The notes beneath the pieces were generated by a model. The model saw nothing but the letters and a program-made list of their open reading frames with translations. It was not told the origin of the DNA and made no database searches. Source: Leptolyngbya sp. FACHB-60 (GTDB lineage Bacteria; Cyanobacteriota; Cyanobacteriia; Phormidesmidales; Phormidesmidaceae). Taken from it: DNA of 64,000 nucleotides. How positions within the stretch are numbered: the stretch's first letter is position 1; each line of letters starts with the position of its first letter. Shown here piece by piece: positions 43,929 through 52,564 of this stretch. The stretch spans positions 51,885 through 115,884 of the forward strand of contig NZ_JACJOX010000023.1 of the NCBI RefSeq assembly GCF_014695775.1. Direction: 5' to 3'. Position numbers and translations under genes: made by a program.

Positions 43929-46900
43929 GTGACTGAGTCTGCTGCAGCCCCCTCCACCTCGTCTACAACCGCCACGGCTGGCCTGCCGCGCCAGCGGTGG
44001 CAGGTGGCACCGGCAAATGCACCCCTGGCAACATCCTTAGCGCAGGTTACGGGGCTGTCGCCGCTGCTGACTCAGGTATTGATTAATCGGGGCATTACGA
44101 CCCCGACGCAGGCCACTGCCTTTCTTGATCCCGAGCGGCAGCAGTTGCCATCGCCCCTAGCGGAGTTCCCCGACCTGGCGGCGAGTCTAGAGCTGCTGGT
44201 AACAGCGATCGCCACTCAGCAGGCGATCGCCATCTGCGGCGACTATGACGCCGACGGCATGACCAGTACCGCTCTGCTACTGCGGGCTTTAAAGGCGCTT
44301 GGCGCGCAGGTGAGCTACACCATCCCCAGCCGCATGGCTGAGGGCTACGGCATCAATACCCGCATTGTCGAAGACTGCTACGCCGAGGGTGTAAGCATCA
44401 TTCTCACGGTGGATAATGGCATTGCGGCGGTGGCTCCGATCGCCCGCGCCCGTGAGTTGGGCTTGGCAGTAATTGTCACCGACCACCACGATATTCCCCC
44501 CGAGATTCCCCCAGCAAACGCGATTTTGAACCCCAAGCTGCTGCCCGAGACCTCGCCTTACCGAGGGGTGGCTGGGGTGGGAGTGGCCTACATTTTGGCG
44601 GTGTGTCTGGCCCAGGCGCTGGGGCGTACCCAAGATTTGACTGGGCCATTGCTAGAGCTGTTTACCCTGGGCACCATCGCTGACCTGGCTCCGCTGACGG
44701 GTGTGAATCGCCGCTGGGTACGGCGGGGGCTAGGGCTATTGCCGCGATCGCGCCTTTTCGGCATTCAGGCGCTAATTCAGGTAGCGGGGCTGGCCGACCA
44801 GAGCAAGCCGCTGAAGCCGGAGCACATTGGCTTTCGTTTGGGACCGCGCATCAACGCCGTGGGCCGGATCAGCGAGCCACAGATTGTGATTGATTTGCTC
44901 ACCACCGATGACGTGGGAGTAGCGCTGGAGCGAGCGATGCAGTGCGAGCAGATCAACGGCACTCGCCAGGATCTCTGCCAGAGCATTGAGCAGGAGGCGA
45001 TCGCCTGGTGTGAGCAGCAGCGGGCGCTGGGCACAGTGGATATTGAGCGCGATCGTGTGCTGGTCGTGGTGCAACCCGGCTGGCACCACGGCGTCATCGG
45101 CATTGTGGCCTCGCGGCTGGTGGAGCGCTACGGCGTGCCCGTCTTCATCGGCACCTATGAGGATGAAGACCACAAGGTGATTCGCGGCTCGGCGCGCAGC
45201 ATTCCAGAGTTTGATGTGTTTGTGGCCCTGCAAACCTGCCACGACCTGATGGAAAAGTTTGGCGGCCACCGGGCAGCGGGGGGTTTCTCGTTTTTGGCCA
45301 ATCGCCTGCGCCAGGTGACCACGCGGCTATCGCACTACGCCTGCCAAACCCTCTCGGTCGATCTGCTCAAGCCCCTGGTTAAAATCGACAGCCAGGCGAG
45401 GTTAAGCGATATTCACCAGGGCTTGTTTGATCAGATCGACCACCTGCACCCCTGCGGCATTGAGAACCCCGACCCAGTGTTTTGGACGCCGAATGTGCAG
45501 GTGCTAGAGCAGCAGACTGTGGGCCGCAATCGTGACCACCTCAAGCTGGTGCTGGCAGAAGCTGGGGGCGAGACAATTAAGGCGATCGCCTGGCGCTGGG
45601 GCGAGTACTACCCCCTGCCCAATTGCCTTGATGTAGCTTACAAGCTCAAGCAAAACGAATGGCAGGGCACCACTACTGTGGAGCTAGAGCTAGTGGGGGT
45701 GCGATTAGCAGCGGGGGCAGAACCCGTGAGCGCTACCGCCAAAGGTCAGCCGCTACCAGCCCGTCTAGAGCTGGCTCTACCTAAGTTGTCTGTGTCTGTT
45801 CCTCTAGCGAATAGTGGTGAGGAAAAGGGGTCGCCAACGACACGCGTATCCGAGATACCTACGGGCACAGCAGATGCGCTAGTTGTAGAACGGGAAGAGG
45901 CGATCGCCCCTCAGCCCGTTTCGCCGCCAACAACCCTATCTGCGATTCCGGGACGGATTGCTTCGCGAATCGCTCCACCAACCACGGACGCCGCCGAGTT
46001 TACCTATAGCAACCGCCGCTACTCCGCTACGACCAAAACGGCCTCAGACACCACCACCCTTACCATCAGCAACCCCGAGGGCCAGCGGTTAGTCGTCAAC
46101 CGGGGCGATCAGCAGGGCTGGCTCTACCTGCCAGGTGAGTCGGCCAAGCCGGTTGACCTCAGCGAACCCCACTACGGCAACCTGGTGCGGGCCGGGGCGA
46201 CAGCGGTAGAGCTTCAGCAGATGGCCCAGCGGCTGGCAGCGGCAGAAGCTCAGCTAGCCGAAAAGGACGCCCTGCTGGCAGAACAGAACGCTCTACTGGC
46301 CCAAAAAGAGACCCAGCTAAAAGCGCTAAAAGCTGAGAGCGCAGCTCTGTTAAAGGCTCAGCTTCAGGTTCAGCAGCCTCAGCCAGCTCCAGTCCAAGAC
46401 GAGCCCATTCAAGCGAAAAGAGCAGATTCGGTAGCGGCCCAGATTCAACCCCTGCCAGTTCAAGCGGTGGCGGTGCCCAAAGCCTCAGTGCGGGCAAAGG
46501 TGACGCCAACCGAGGCCTCACCTTTGCCCGCAAAAGTTCAACCAGCCGCGTCGGTTCAGTCAGCCCCTAAAGCTGCCTCACCGCCGTTGGCAGAACCGCC
46601 AGTTGTTGCCCTAGCTTCCTCTCCACCGCTGAAGCTCGATGACGCCAAGCAGCAGGTGCGCCAGGGTTTGAGCGATCGCGTCTGGTTTTGCCTCAGCGCC
46701 GACAGCCAAAGAGATCTGGCCATCGCGGTGGCTCACCTGTCTACCACCAGCGGCCCCATGGCCGATGCCACGGCCGTAGCTGGGCTAGCCACGGTGCTCG
46801 AGCGCGAGCTGTTGCAGCCCCTGCTCGACGACTTTGCCAGCTATGGCGAGCAAACCGGCGATCGCGACCTGGCCGCCCTCGCCAGCGATCTGGCCCAAAC

Positions 46901-47267
46901 CGCCAGTCTGGCGGCACTGCCACCGCTGCTGAGCGAAACCTGGCGATCGCTGACCGCCAAGGCCCTAGCCGCCACCAACAAACCCCGGAAAGCGCTGCAC
47001 GAAACCACCCACGCTGACACCAGCGAAACCCCCTTCCCCATTGATGACAGCCACCGGGTGATGCTCGACGAATTTCTTCAGGGCTGGGACCATCCCATTG
47101 CTCGCTGGTTGACCGGGGGCGGGGCCGAAGCCGCCTCTGACCTGGCTCAGGTAGCCCAGCTACAGCGCTCTAGCAACCCTCTGCCGCTGTGGCAGGGGCA
47201 AATGCTGCAACATTTAGTGCTGGGCCAACGTCAAAAAAAGGGAATTTTACAGAAAGTTTTTGGATAA
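43929..47267 (+). CDS. recJ: Single-stranded-DNA-specific exonuclease RecJ with long C-terminal extension
   Basis: 1112 residues from a GTG start. The RecJ core (about 1-600) has the DHH motifs CGDYDADGMTSTALL (Asp around 105-109) and VTDHHDIPPE. The DHHA1 motif is KFGGHRAAGGFSF (about 443-455), followed by the OB-fold region (LHPCGIENPDPVFWTPNVQV). It degrades ssDNA 5' to 3' in recombination and repair. Beyond ~600 comes an unusual extension of about 500 residues: a Pro/Ala-rich linker, a coiled coil at about 765-805 (AEKDALLAEQNALLAQKE), another linker, and a helical C-terminal domain (930-1112). Confidence 0.9.
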   Translation: MTESAAAPSTSSTTATAGLPRQRWQVAPANAPLATSLAQVTGLSPLLTQVLINRGITTPTQATAFLDPERQQLPSPLAEFPDLAASLELLVTAIATQQAIAICGDYDADGMTSTALLLRALKALGAQVSYTIPSRMAEGYGINTRIVEDCYAEGVSIILTVDNGIAAVAPIARARELGLAVIVTDHHDIPPEIPPANAILNPKLLPETSPYRGVAGVGVAYILAVCLAQALGRTQDLTGPLLELFTLGTIADLAPLTGVNRRWVRRGLGLLPRSRLFGIQALIQVAGLADQSKPLKPEHIGFRLGPRINAVGRISEPQIVIDLLTTDDVGVALERAMQCEQINGTRQDLCQSIEQEAIAWCEQQRALGTVDIERDRVLVVVQPGWHHGVIGIVASRLVERYGVPVFIGTYEDEDHKVIRGSARSIPEFDVFVALQTCHDLMEKFGGHRAAGGFSFLANRLRQVTTRLSHYACQTLSVDLLKPLVKIDSQARLSDIHQGLFDQIDHLHPCGIENPDPVFWTPNVQVLEQQTVGRNRDHLKLVLAEAGGETIKAIAWRWGEYYPLPNCLDVAYKLKQNEWQGTTTVELELVGVRLAAGAEPVSATAKGQPLPARLELALPKLSVSVPLANSGEEKGSPTTRVSEIPTGTADALVVEREEAIAPQPVSPPTTLSAIPGRIASRIAPPTTDAAEFTYSNRRYSATTKTASDTTTLTISNPEGQRLVVNRGDQQGWLYLPGESAKPVDLSEPHYGNLVRAGATAVELQQMAQRLAAAEAQLAEKDALLAEQNALLAQKETQLKALKAESAALLKAQLQVQQPQPAPVQDEPIQAKRADSVAAQIQPLPVQAVAVPKASVRAKVTPTEASPLPAKVQPAASVQSAPKAASPPLAEPPVVALASSPPLKLDDAKQQVRQGLSDRVWFCLSADSQRDLAIAVAHLSTTSGPMADATAVAGLATVLERELLQPLLDDFASYGEQTGDRDLAALASDLAQTASLAALPPLLSETWRSLTAKALAATNKPRKALHETTHADTSETPFPIDDSHRVMLDEFLQGWDHPIARWLTGGGAEAASDLAQVAQLQRSSNPLPLWQGQMLQHLVLGQRQKKGILQKVFG

Positions 47268-47345
47268 TCTCCCTGATCCTACGGTTGCTCAGGGTATGGT
47301 GTTTTGACAGCTTTGCCCAACCCGAGCCAATCGTGTCTACCTCAA

Positions 47346-48296
47346 ATGGCCAACGCGCTTTTTAAGCCCCAGTTTTTGATTGTTTGCGGCCTCTCGGCGG
47401 CTCTGGTGTCCTGCTCGGGCGAAGGGCAGGGCAGCAGCGGCCCGATGCGGTTTGTCAGCATTCAGCCCATTCAGGTGTGCGACGACCTTGGCATCCTTTG
47501 TGCCGACCTGGCTCTGTTTGAAGAAGCTACCCGCAAAATCTGGGCCCAGGCCAATCTCGACGTCAGCTTTTTAGCCCCCAACCGGCTCAACGCCAGCCGC
47601 TTTCTCACCATCGACAACCAAGACGAGTTTGCCGAGCTATCTTTTGCGGGCGGGGCCGGAGCCTTTGGGCGTAACCCGCTCTCAACCCGCACCTCTGGCC
47701 CCATCAGCCTCTGGTTTGTGGAAAGTATTTTCCCCTATGAGGGGGTTGACACCCTTGGCCTGGGTTGGATTGGCCAAAACGGCGTTTTGATCGATGACGA
47801 TATTCTCACCTTTAATAATGGCATTGGTCGCCTCGACACGGTGGCCCACGAAATCGGCCACAACCTGGGCCTGACCCATGAGAGCTTTGGGGCTGGCGGC
47901 GCAAATAATCTGATGACCGATGGCAGCTTTCGCAATTCGCCCAGTTCTCTTGACGACATTACTCCCGATGGCGCGGGCCTAGACCAGCTCACCGATCGCC
48001 AAATTAACGAAGTTCGTAACAGCGGCTTTGCTCGCACTGCGCCAGGCCCGTCTGCCGCTCGCGCCCCAGGGGAACTACCCACGACACTGCCTCCCCTGGC
48101 AGACGCAGCTCCTGACGCTTTACCCTGGGTCGCCCCGCCCAAAGTAACCCCAATCACCGACCTGGCTCTGTTGCCTGAGGCCGCCTTTGCCGCAACGACG
48201 CAGACTCCCCAACCGATTCCCAATGGCCCGGCGATGTCGCTGCTGACGACGATACTGCTGGCGGGCTATCTACGCTGGCAGCCCCGGGGGCGGTGA
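47346..48296 (+). CDS. Metzincin-like zinc metalloprotease lipoprotein
   Basis: About 316 residues from the ATG at 47346 (MANALFKPQFLIVCGLSAAL); an in-frame TTG at 47304 is upstream. The lipobox LVSC makes it a likely lipoprotein. The long metzincin zinc motif HEIGHNLGLTHESFG (HExxHxxGxxH) is present, and NNLMTDGSFRN could supply the Met-turn. The C-terminus is Pro/Ala-rich and ends with a hydrophobic stretch and basic residues (MSLLTTILLAGYLRWQPRGR), similar in layout to a sorting signal. Substrate unknown. Its stop overlaps the next start. Confidence 0.75.
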   Translation: MANALFKPQFLIVCGLSAALVSCSGEGQGSSGPMRFVSIQPIQVCDDLGILCADLALFEEATRKIWAQANLDVSFLAPNRLNASRFLTIDNQDEFAELSFAGGAGAFGRNPLSTRTSGPISLWFVESIFPYEGVDTLGLGWIGQNGVLIDDDILTFNNGIGRLDTVAHEIGHNLGLTHESFGAGGANNLMTDGSFRNSPSSLDDITPDGAGLDQLTDRQINEVRNSGFARTAPGPSAARAPGELPTTLPPLADAAPDALPWVAPPKVTPITDLALLPEAAFAATTQTPQPIPNGPAMSLLTTILLAGYLRWQPRGR

Positions 48297-48958
48297 TGGC
48301 GATGCTGAGTAGCTGGCTGCTGGCTCAGGGAGTAGTAGCGACTGTGAACGGGGCTGTCGCTTTTGGTGAGACCGCCTTAACCACCATCACCCAGCCGTCT
48401 TTAGGCCTAGCCTGGTCTAGTTGGGCTACTCTGCCTAGTTTCGTTCTTCTATCGCAGTCGCTGCCCGTGCTTGGCCAGGATTCCATTCCTTACCCGCCAA
48501 TGCTGCGCCATGAGACATCGCCCGCAGGCAGCTACCACCTCGTTTTGACGCTGGGGCAAGACGAGGCTGGCACTCAGCGCACCACCGCTAGCCTGTTTGA
48601 GACCCTGGGCGATCGCTGCCAACAGGTCTGGTCACACAGCCTGCCCCACAGCTACGGCCCCCGTCTGGCGCGGGTAAATGACGCCGGCACCGTCGTACTG
48701 CTGGACGAATGGATCAACGTGGCCAGCCCCCGCGCCATTGTGGTGATGGGTTTGAATGGGGAGGTCGAGGCTCAGCACAGCTTTGACGATATTGTCGAGG
48801 TTACTGGCCAGTCGCGAGCGGAAGTCGTTGATCAAGCTGCCCAAGGCTTTTGGCTGAGCGGCAATCCCGAGATGGATCTCACAGGCGATCGAATGACAAT
48901 TCCTACCGCTGGAGGACAGCTCAGCTTAGATTTGGCAACGGGAGAAATGGGGTTTTAG
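48296..48958 (+). CDS. Exported hypothetical protein coupled to the metzincin gene
   Basis: About 220 residues. The start ATG overlaps the preceding TGA (TGATG at 48294-48298), implying translational coupling. The N-terminus MAMLSSWLLAQGVVATVNGA may be a signal or anchor. The rest is beta-rich with repeats of the kind GTVVLLDEWINVASPRAIVV, LNGEVEAQHSFDDI and GGQLSLDLATGEM, like a small propeller or immunoglobulin-like sheet. No family is recognised. It could be a partner, inhibitor or substrate of the metzincin; that is only inferred from coupling. Confidence 0.6.
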   Translation: MAMLSSWLLAQGVVATVNGAVAFGETALTTITQPSLGLAWSSWATLPSFVLLSQSLPVLGQDSIPYPPMLRHETSPAGSYHLVLTLGQDEAGTQRTTASLFETLGDRCQQVWSHSLPHSYGPRLARVNDAGTVVLLDEWINVASPRAIVVMGLNGEVEAQHSFDDIVEVTGQSRAEVVDQAAQGFWLSGNPEMDLTGDRMTIPTAGGQLSLDLATGEMGF

Positions 48959-49202
48959 CGGTGTGTATGCCCGCACTGCCCAGCCACAAATAGGGCTGCT
49001 ATAACGAAGAAGAGTGATTCTGCAACCAATGCCTGGCTCAGGTTGTTGATGAGAGGCAACGGCCAATGAGTCCTCAACTGGAATTGGGTAAGTTTCCATT
49101 GTTAGATACTGGGCTGTCGTAGGTGGCAAACGACCGTTTGCCTTGCCCAAATTGCAGCCCATCTCAAGGTTTTGAAAATACTGTTCCAACGAGACAGCAG
49201 CT

Positions 49203-49904
49203 ATGGCCAAGGGTGATCAAATTTACGTCATGCGCGATCTGGCAGGGATACCTGGGCTATATCAGCACCACGGCATTGACTGCGGCGATGGCACCGTCAT
49301 TCACTACAGCAAAGCCCGAGACATCGCCGAGATCGCCCGCACCAGCTACGACGCCTTCTCCTGGAGCAACCCGGTTTACACCGTTCGTAAGTCGCTAATC
49401 TATGACCCTGAAGTTGTCGTTGAGCGGGCCACCAGCCGCTTGGGCGAGCGCCAGTACGACCTCTTGCTCAACAACTGCGAACACTTTGCCAACTGGTGCA
49501 CCACAGGCCGCAGCGAGAGCCGCCAGCTGGCCAACTTTGGCCTGCGCACCGACCAGCTCAACCTGCCTGAACTGCGGCGACTGGCCGAGGGCGATCGCCA
49601 CACCACCACCCCCGCCGAAGCCCGCGCTAACTTCCAAAAAGCTCTGGGCGACATTGCCACTGCCTACAACACTACCCTGGCCGATCAGCAAACTGCCTAT
49701 AAAACAGCCGACGAATGGCACCACGTTGCCGGGAAGGCTCTAGCCATCGGTCGAGAAGATCTCGCTAGAGCGGCTCTCCACCGCAAGGTCGCAGCCGATA
49801 AACGCATTGAAACCCTCACTACCCAGCTCAGTGAACTGGTGGAACTGGAGCTGAATCTCCAGCACAATCGGGCATTCGCAGAGCGGCGACTGGCGATGGA
49901 ATAA
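49203..49904 (+). CDS. LRAT-domain protein with PspA-like C-terminal helix
   Basis: 233 residues. Residues 1-100 form an LRAT/NlpC-P60-like thiol acyltransferase domain. DQIYVMRDLAGIPGLYQHHG gives the His (22/23), TVIHYSK a second His (34), and NNCEHFANWC the Cys nucleophile (Cys92), the NCEHF motif of LRAT and HRASLS proteins. Residues about 168-230 are a long helix whose segment ALAIGREDLARAALHRKV strongly resembles PspA/Vipp1 (GREDLAREAL). The combination suggests lipid deacylation or acyl transfer at membranes; the substrate is unknown. Confidence 0.75.
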   Translation: MAKGDQIYVMRDLAGIPGLYQHHGIDCGDGTVIHYSKARDIAEIARTSYDAFSWSNPVYTVRKSLIYDPEVVVERATSRLGERQYDLLLNNCEHFANWCTTGRSESRQLANFGLRTDQLNLPELRRLAEGDRHTTTPAEARANFQKALGDIATAYNTTLADQQTAYKTADEWHHVAGKALAIGREDLARAALHRKVAADKRIETLTTQLSELVELELNLQHNRAFAERRLAME

Positions 49905-49981
49905 GCGGAGAATGAATGGTAGAGCACAGCGCTAGTGATCTGGGAAAACTACGCTCACTCTTAGTAACCCCTAGCTGTCCC

Positions 49982-50473
49982 ATGAGAAAGAAAGAACTGA
50001 CTCAACTGGTTAGTTTTGCCTGCGTTTTGTTTATGGCTCAATTCCCTCAGCCCAGCCAGGCGCAAACTAGTCAAGCGCAAACTTCTCACGAGGACGCTGT
50101 TCAGGCATGTCGATTGGCCCTAGAAGAGGCCAATACTGTGATCTACGATGAGCACAAAGCATTCATCAGTAATGCCTCAGCGGTTGATCTGGATGATCTA
50201 TACAGCAGCTATCCTGCGCAGAAACCTATAGGCATCTTGTTGCGTGTTCAAGGGCAATCTGCACCAGAAGTGATGCAGTCGCCACAACTCATGACTGAGC
50301 TCAGCACTAGCTTGATCAATCGTTGCCAACCCCTCGGCATGGTAACGTTTCAGCTCGATCAAACAGACTGGGAAGCAACCTTTGGCCTGATGGAAAATCA
50401 GATCGTCCCCTTTGAATGTACGGATTCTGGCCGGTCAACGGTGCTGAATTGGGGAGAGGCCTTTTGCCCATAA
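49982..50473 (+). CDS. Exported hypothetical protein
   Basis: About 163 residues from the ATG at 49982 (MRKKELTQLVSFACVLFMAQ), which gives a good Sec signal peptide ending at SQAQTS; an upstream start at 49916 lacks this. The mature part is acidic, with Cys residues in VQACRLAL, LINRCQPLG, PFECTDSG and EAFCP that could form two disulphides. No family is recognised. It probably functions in the periplasm. Confidence 0.6.
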   Translation: MRKKELTQLVSFACVLFMAQFPQPSQAQTSQAQTSHEDAVQACRLALEEANTVIYDEHKAFISNASAVDLDDLYSSYPAQKPIGILLRVQGQSAPEVMQSPQLMTELSTSLINRCQPLGMVTFQLDQTDWEATFGLMENQIVPFECTDSGRSTVLNWGEAFCP

Positions 50474-50490
50474 CAGAGCTTGCCCGGTGA

Positions 50491-51405
50491 CTATTGCAGT
50501 TGCGGATTTTCGACCCAGAGAATCGATTTCACCGGGCGCTGCACCAGTTCGCCAGAGGCATTGAGACGACCGTAATGGGTAGTGCCGTCGTACATCAGCG
50601 TTGAGGAGCTGCCACCGTCGAGGTTGAGTGCTTGGGTGACGCCGCGATCGCTCATAAAAGCTGCTACTTCCCCCATTGTCATTCCTGAGGGCGACACCCC
50701 TGGCACCTGAGCTACCATCACCAGCACCACGCTGCCGTCGGCCTTGAGGCCCACCGCTGAGCGAGCGTTGGGCGACTGACTACCCAGGGCATCGCGGCGG
50801 GCGGCGCGATCGATAAAGCCTTCCTCCACAGACGTATCCTGGGGCAGCAGCTGAGGGCCAGCACCGACGGCATCCACTAGGGCGCACCCCGCTGGCACAG
50901 GCTCCTGATGGAAGGTGATGTCGTAGCTTAGAGTCCCGCCGCAATCGTAGCGGCGAAATTCTGAGCGATTCAAAATCCTATCCATATAGCTGGTCAGGTC
51001 TGGATTGCCAATCAGCCGCTCGTTTTGGTTGGGGTCGGCCACCAGTGCGCCATCCTTCACAACGTAAGACGTAGTGAGGCCATTGTTGGGGTCAAAAAAA
51101 CCGGCGTTGAGGGCGGCAGTCACGCACTCTCCAGCCCCACACAGTTGGGAGGCAATCTGATCTACCCGCGCCAGCCCATCAACTGCCGCCACCTGCACCG
51201 GGTAGCGCACCGGGTCAGGAATAGTCACCACATGCGCGATCGCGCTGGGCAATCTCACAGTTTCGTAAATCGGAGGCATCGCCGGTGCTACCGGGACGAC
51301 ATCCTCCAGAGCCGCGTCAGCCCCATTGGGGACAGGGGCGCAGCTCGACAGTCCCAGGGCAAAGGCCAGGCCAACGGCGAGAGAAGGTTGAACGATAGAA
51401 CGCAT
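50491..51405 (-). CDS. Phosphodiester glycosidase family lipoprotein (NAGPA/DUF2233)
   Basis: 304 residues. The signal LAVGLAFALGLSSC carries a lipobox Cys. The NAGPA-like domain shows VTAALNAGFFDPNNG, RSAVGLKADGSVVLVMVAQV and QALNLDGGSSSTLMYDG, the last being the strongest family signature. Members cleave phosphodiester or related glycosidic links to GlcNAc-type sugars outside the cell. No linked cell-wall gene is adjacent; its stop faces the preceding gene. Confidence 0.82.
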   Translation of the reverse strand: MRSIVQPSLAVGLAFALGLSSCAPVPNGADAALEDVVPVAPAMPPIYETVRLPSAIAHVVTIPDPVRYPVQVAAVDGLARVDQIASQLCGAGECVTAALNAGFFDPNNGLTTSYVVKDGALVADPNQNERLIGNPDLTSYMDRILNRSEFRRYDCGGTLSYDITFHQEPVPAGCALVDAVGAGPQLLPQDTSVEEGFIDRAARRDALGSQSPNARSAVGLKADGSVVLVMVAQVPGVSPSGMTMGEVAAFMSDRGVTQALNLDGGSSSTLMYDGTTHYGRLNASGELVQRPVKSILWVENPQLQ

Positions 51406-51571
51406 AGAGCCAACAACGGGTTGCGTTCAGCAGTATAGCGAGAAGCGCGATCGTCCTTGCAGTCGGTTTATTTCCTATCAACGACCAGCGCCTAACGACC
51501 CAGATTCGGGACATCCCCTGAGGTGATGGGCATACTGGAACCAGTTTGCCCTACAGATTGTGTGACAGACG

Positions 51572-52564
51572 ATGGCGGTTCTCACTGTGACAACCGATGC
51601 GGCTCAGCCGATGATCTACCCCTCGGTGTCGGTGATTGTGCCCATCTATAACGGTGAGGCCGACCTGCCCGAACTGGTGCAACGGCTGATGGGGCAACAG
51701 TATCCAGCCGATCGCGTCGATTTTTTGCTGGTGGACAATGGGAGCTGCGATCGCACCCCCGACCTCCTGCGAACCGCCGCCGCCACTGCTGCCTCCCAAG
51801 GTATTCGGCTGCGGGCCATCATCTATAGCGCCATCCAAAGCTCCTATGCCGCCCGCAACGCTGGCATCGCCGTCGCCAAGGGTGACATTCTCGCCTTTAC
51901 CGACGCCGATTGTCATCCTGAGCCTAACTGGCTCGTCTCCCTTGTGCAGCCCTTTGTCGACCATTCTGTCGGGCTGGTGGCAGGGGAGATTAAGGCCTTA
52001 CCCAGCCAAAACTGGCTAGAGCGCTACGCCGATCGCCAGGGCACCCTCTCCCAGCACAACACCCTCAACCATGCTTTTTTGTCCTACGGTCAAACGGCCA
52101 ATCTAGCTGTGCGGGCTGAAATTTTGGGTACAGTTGGGCTCTTTCGTCCCCATTTGACCACGGGCGGGGACGCGGACCTGTGCTGGCGCATTCAGCAAAC
52201 TACCTCGTGGCAACTCGTCCATGCTGCCGATGCCGTGGTCTACCATCGCCATCGAGATAGCCTGAAGGGTCTGCACAGTCAATGGCATCGCTACGGCTGC
52301 TCAAACCGCTATCTGCACGACCTACACAGTGTAGATCTGATGCGTCCCCTCACCGCCAAAGAAATGCGCTATCGTCTGCTGCGCTGGGGCCTAAAGGAGC
52401 TGCCCCAGGCAACCGTTAAGCTCCTGAACGGGCGCGGCACTGCTTTGGAGCTAGCGATCACGCCGCTGGATTTGTGGTGCGCCCACGCCCGCACCCAGGG
52501 ACAGGCCCAGGCCAAGCTACCCGAGACTGCCCGCACCATTACTCGTCTGGGAGAACCCGTCTGA
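51572..52564 (+). CDS. GT2 family glycosyltransferase
   Basis: 330 residues; a later start at 51611 (MIYPSVSVIVPIYNG) is equally plausible. The GT-A motifs are VSVIVPIYNGEADLPELVQR, LLVDNGSCDRTPDLL and the DxD region AFTDADCHPEPNW. HLTTGGDADLCWRIQQT holds the catalytic acidic residue. It is not a close relative of the paralogs at 30-33 kb. Its TGA overlaps the ATG of the GT4 gene (ATGA), so the two are probably translated together for one surface glycan. Confidence 0.85.
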   Translation: MAVLTVTTDAAQPMIYPSVSVIVPIYNGEADLPELVQRLMGQQYPADRVDFLLVDNGSCDRTPDLLRTAAATAASQGIRLRAIIYSAIQSSYAARNAGIAVAKGDILAFTDADCHPEPNWLVSLVQPFVDHSVGLVAGEIKALPSQNWLERYADRQGTLSQHNTLNHAFLSYGQTANLAVRAEILGTVGLFRPHLTTGGDADLCWRIQQTTSWQLVHAADAVVYHRHRDSLKGLHSQWHRYGCSNRYLHDLHSVDLMRPLTAKEMRYRLLRWGLKELPQATVKLLNGRGTALELAITPLDLWCAHARTQGQAQAKLPETARTITRLGEPV

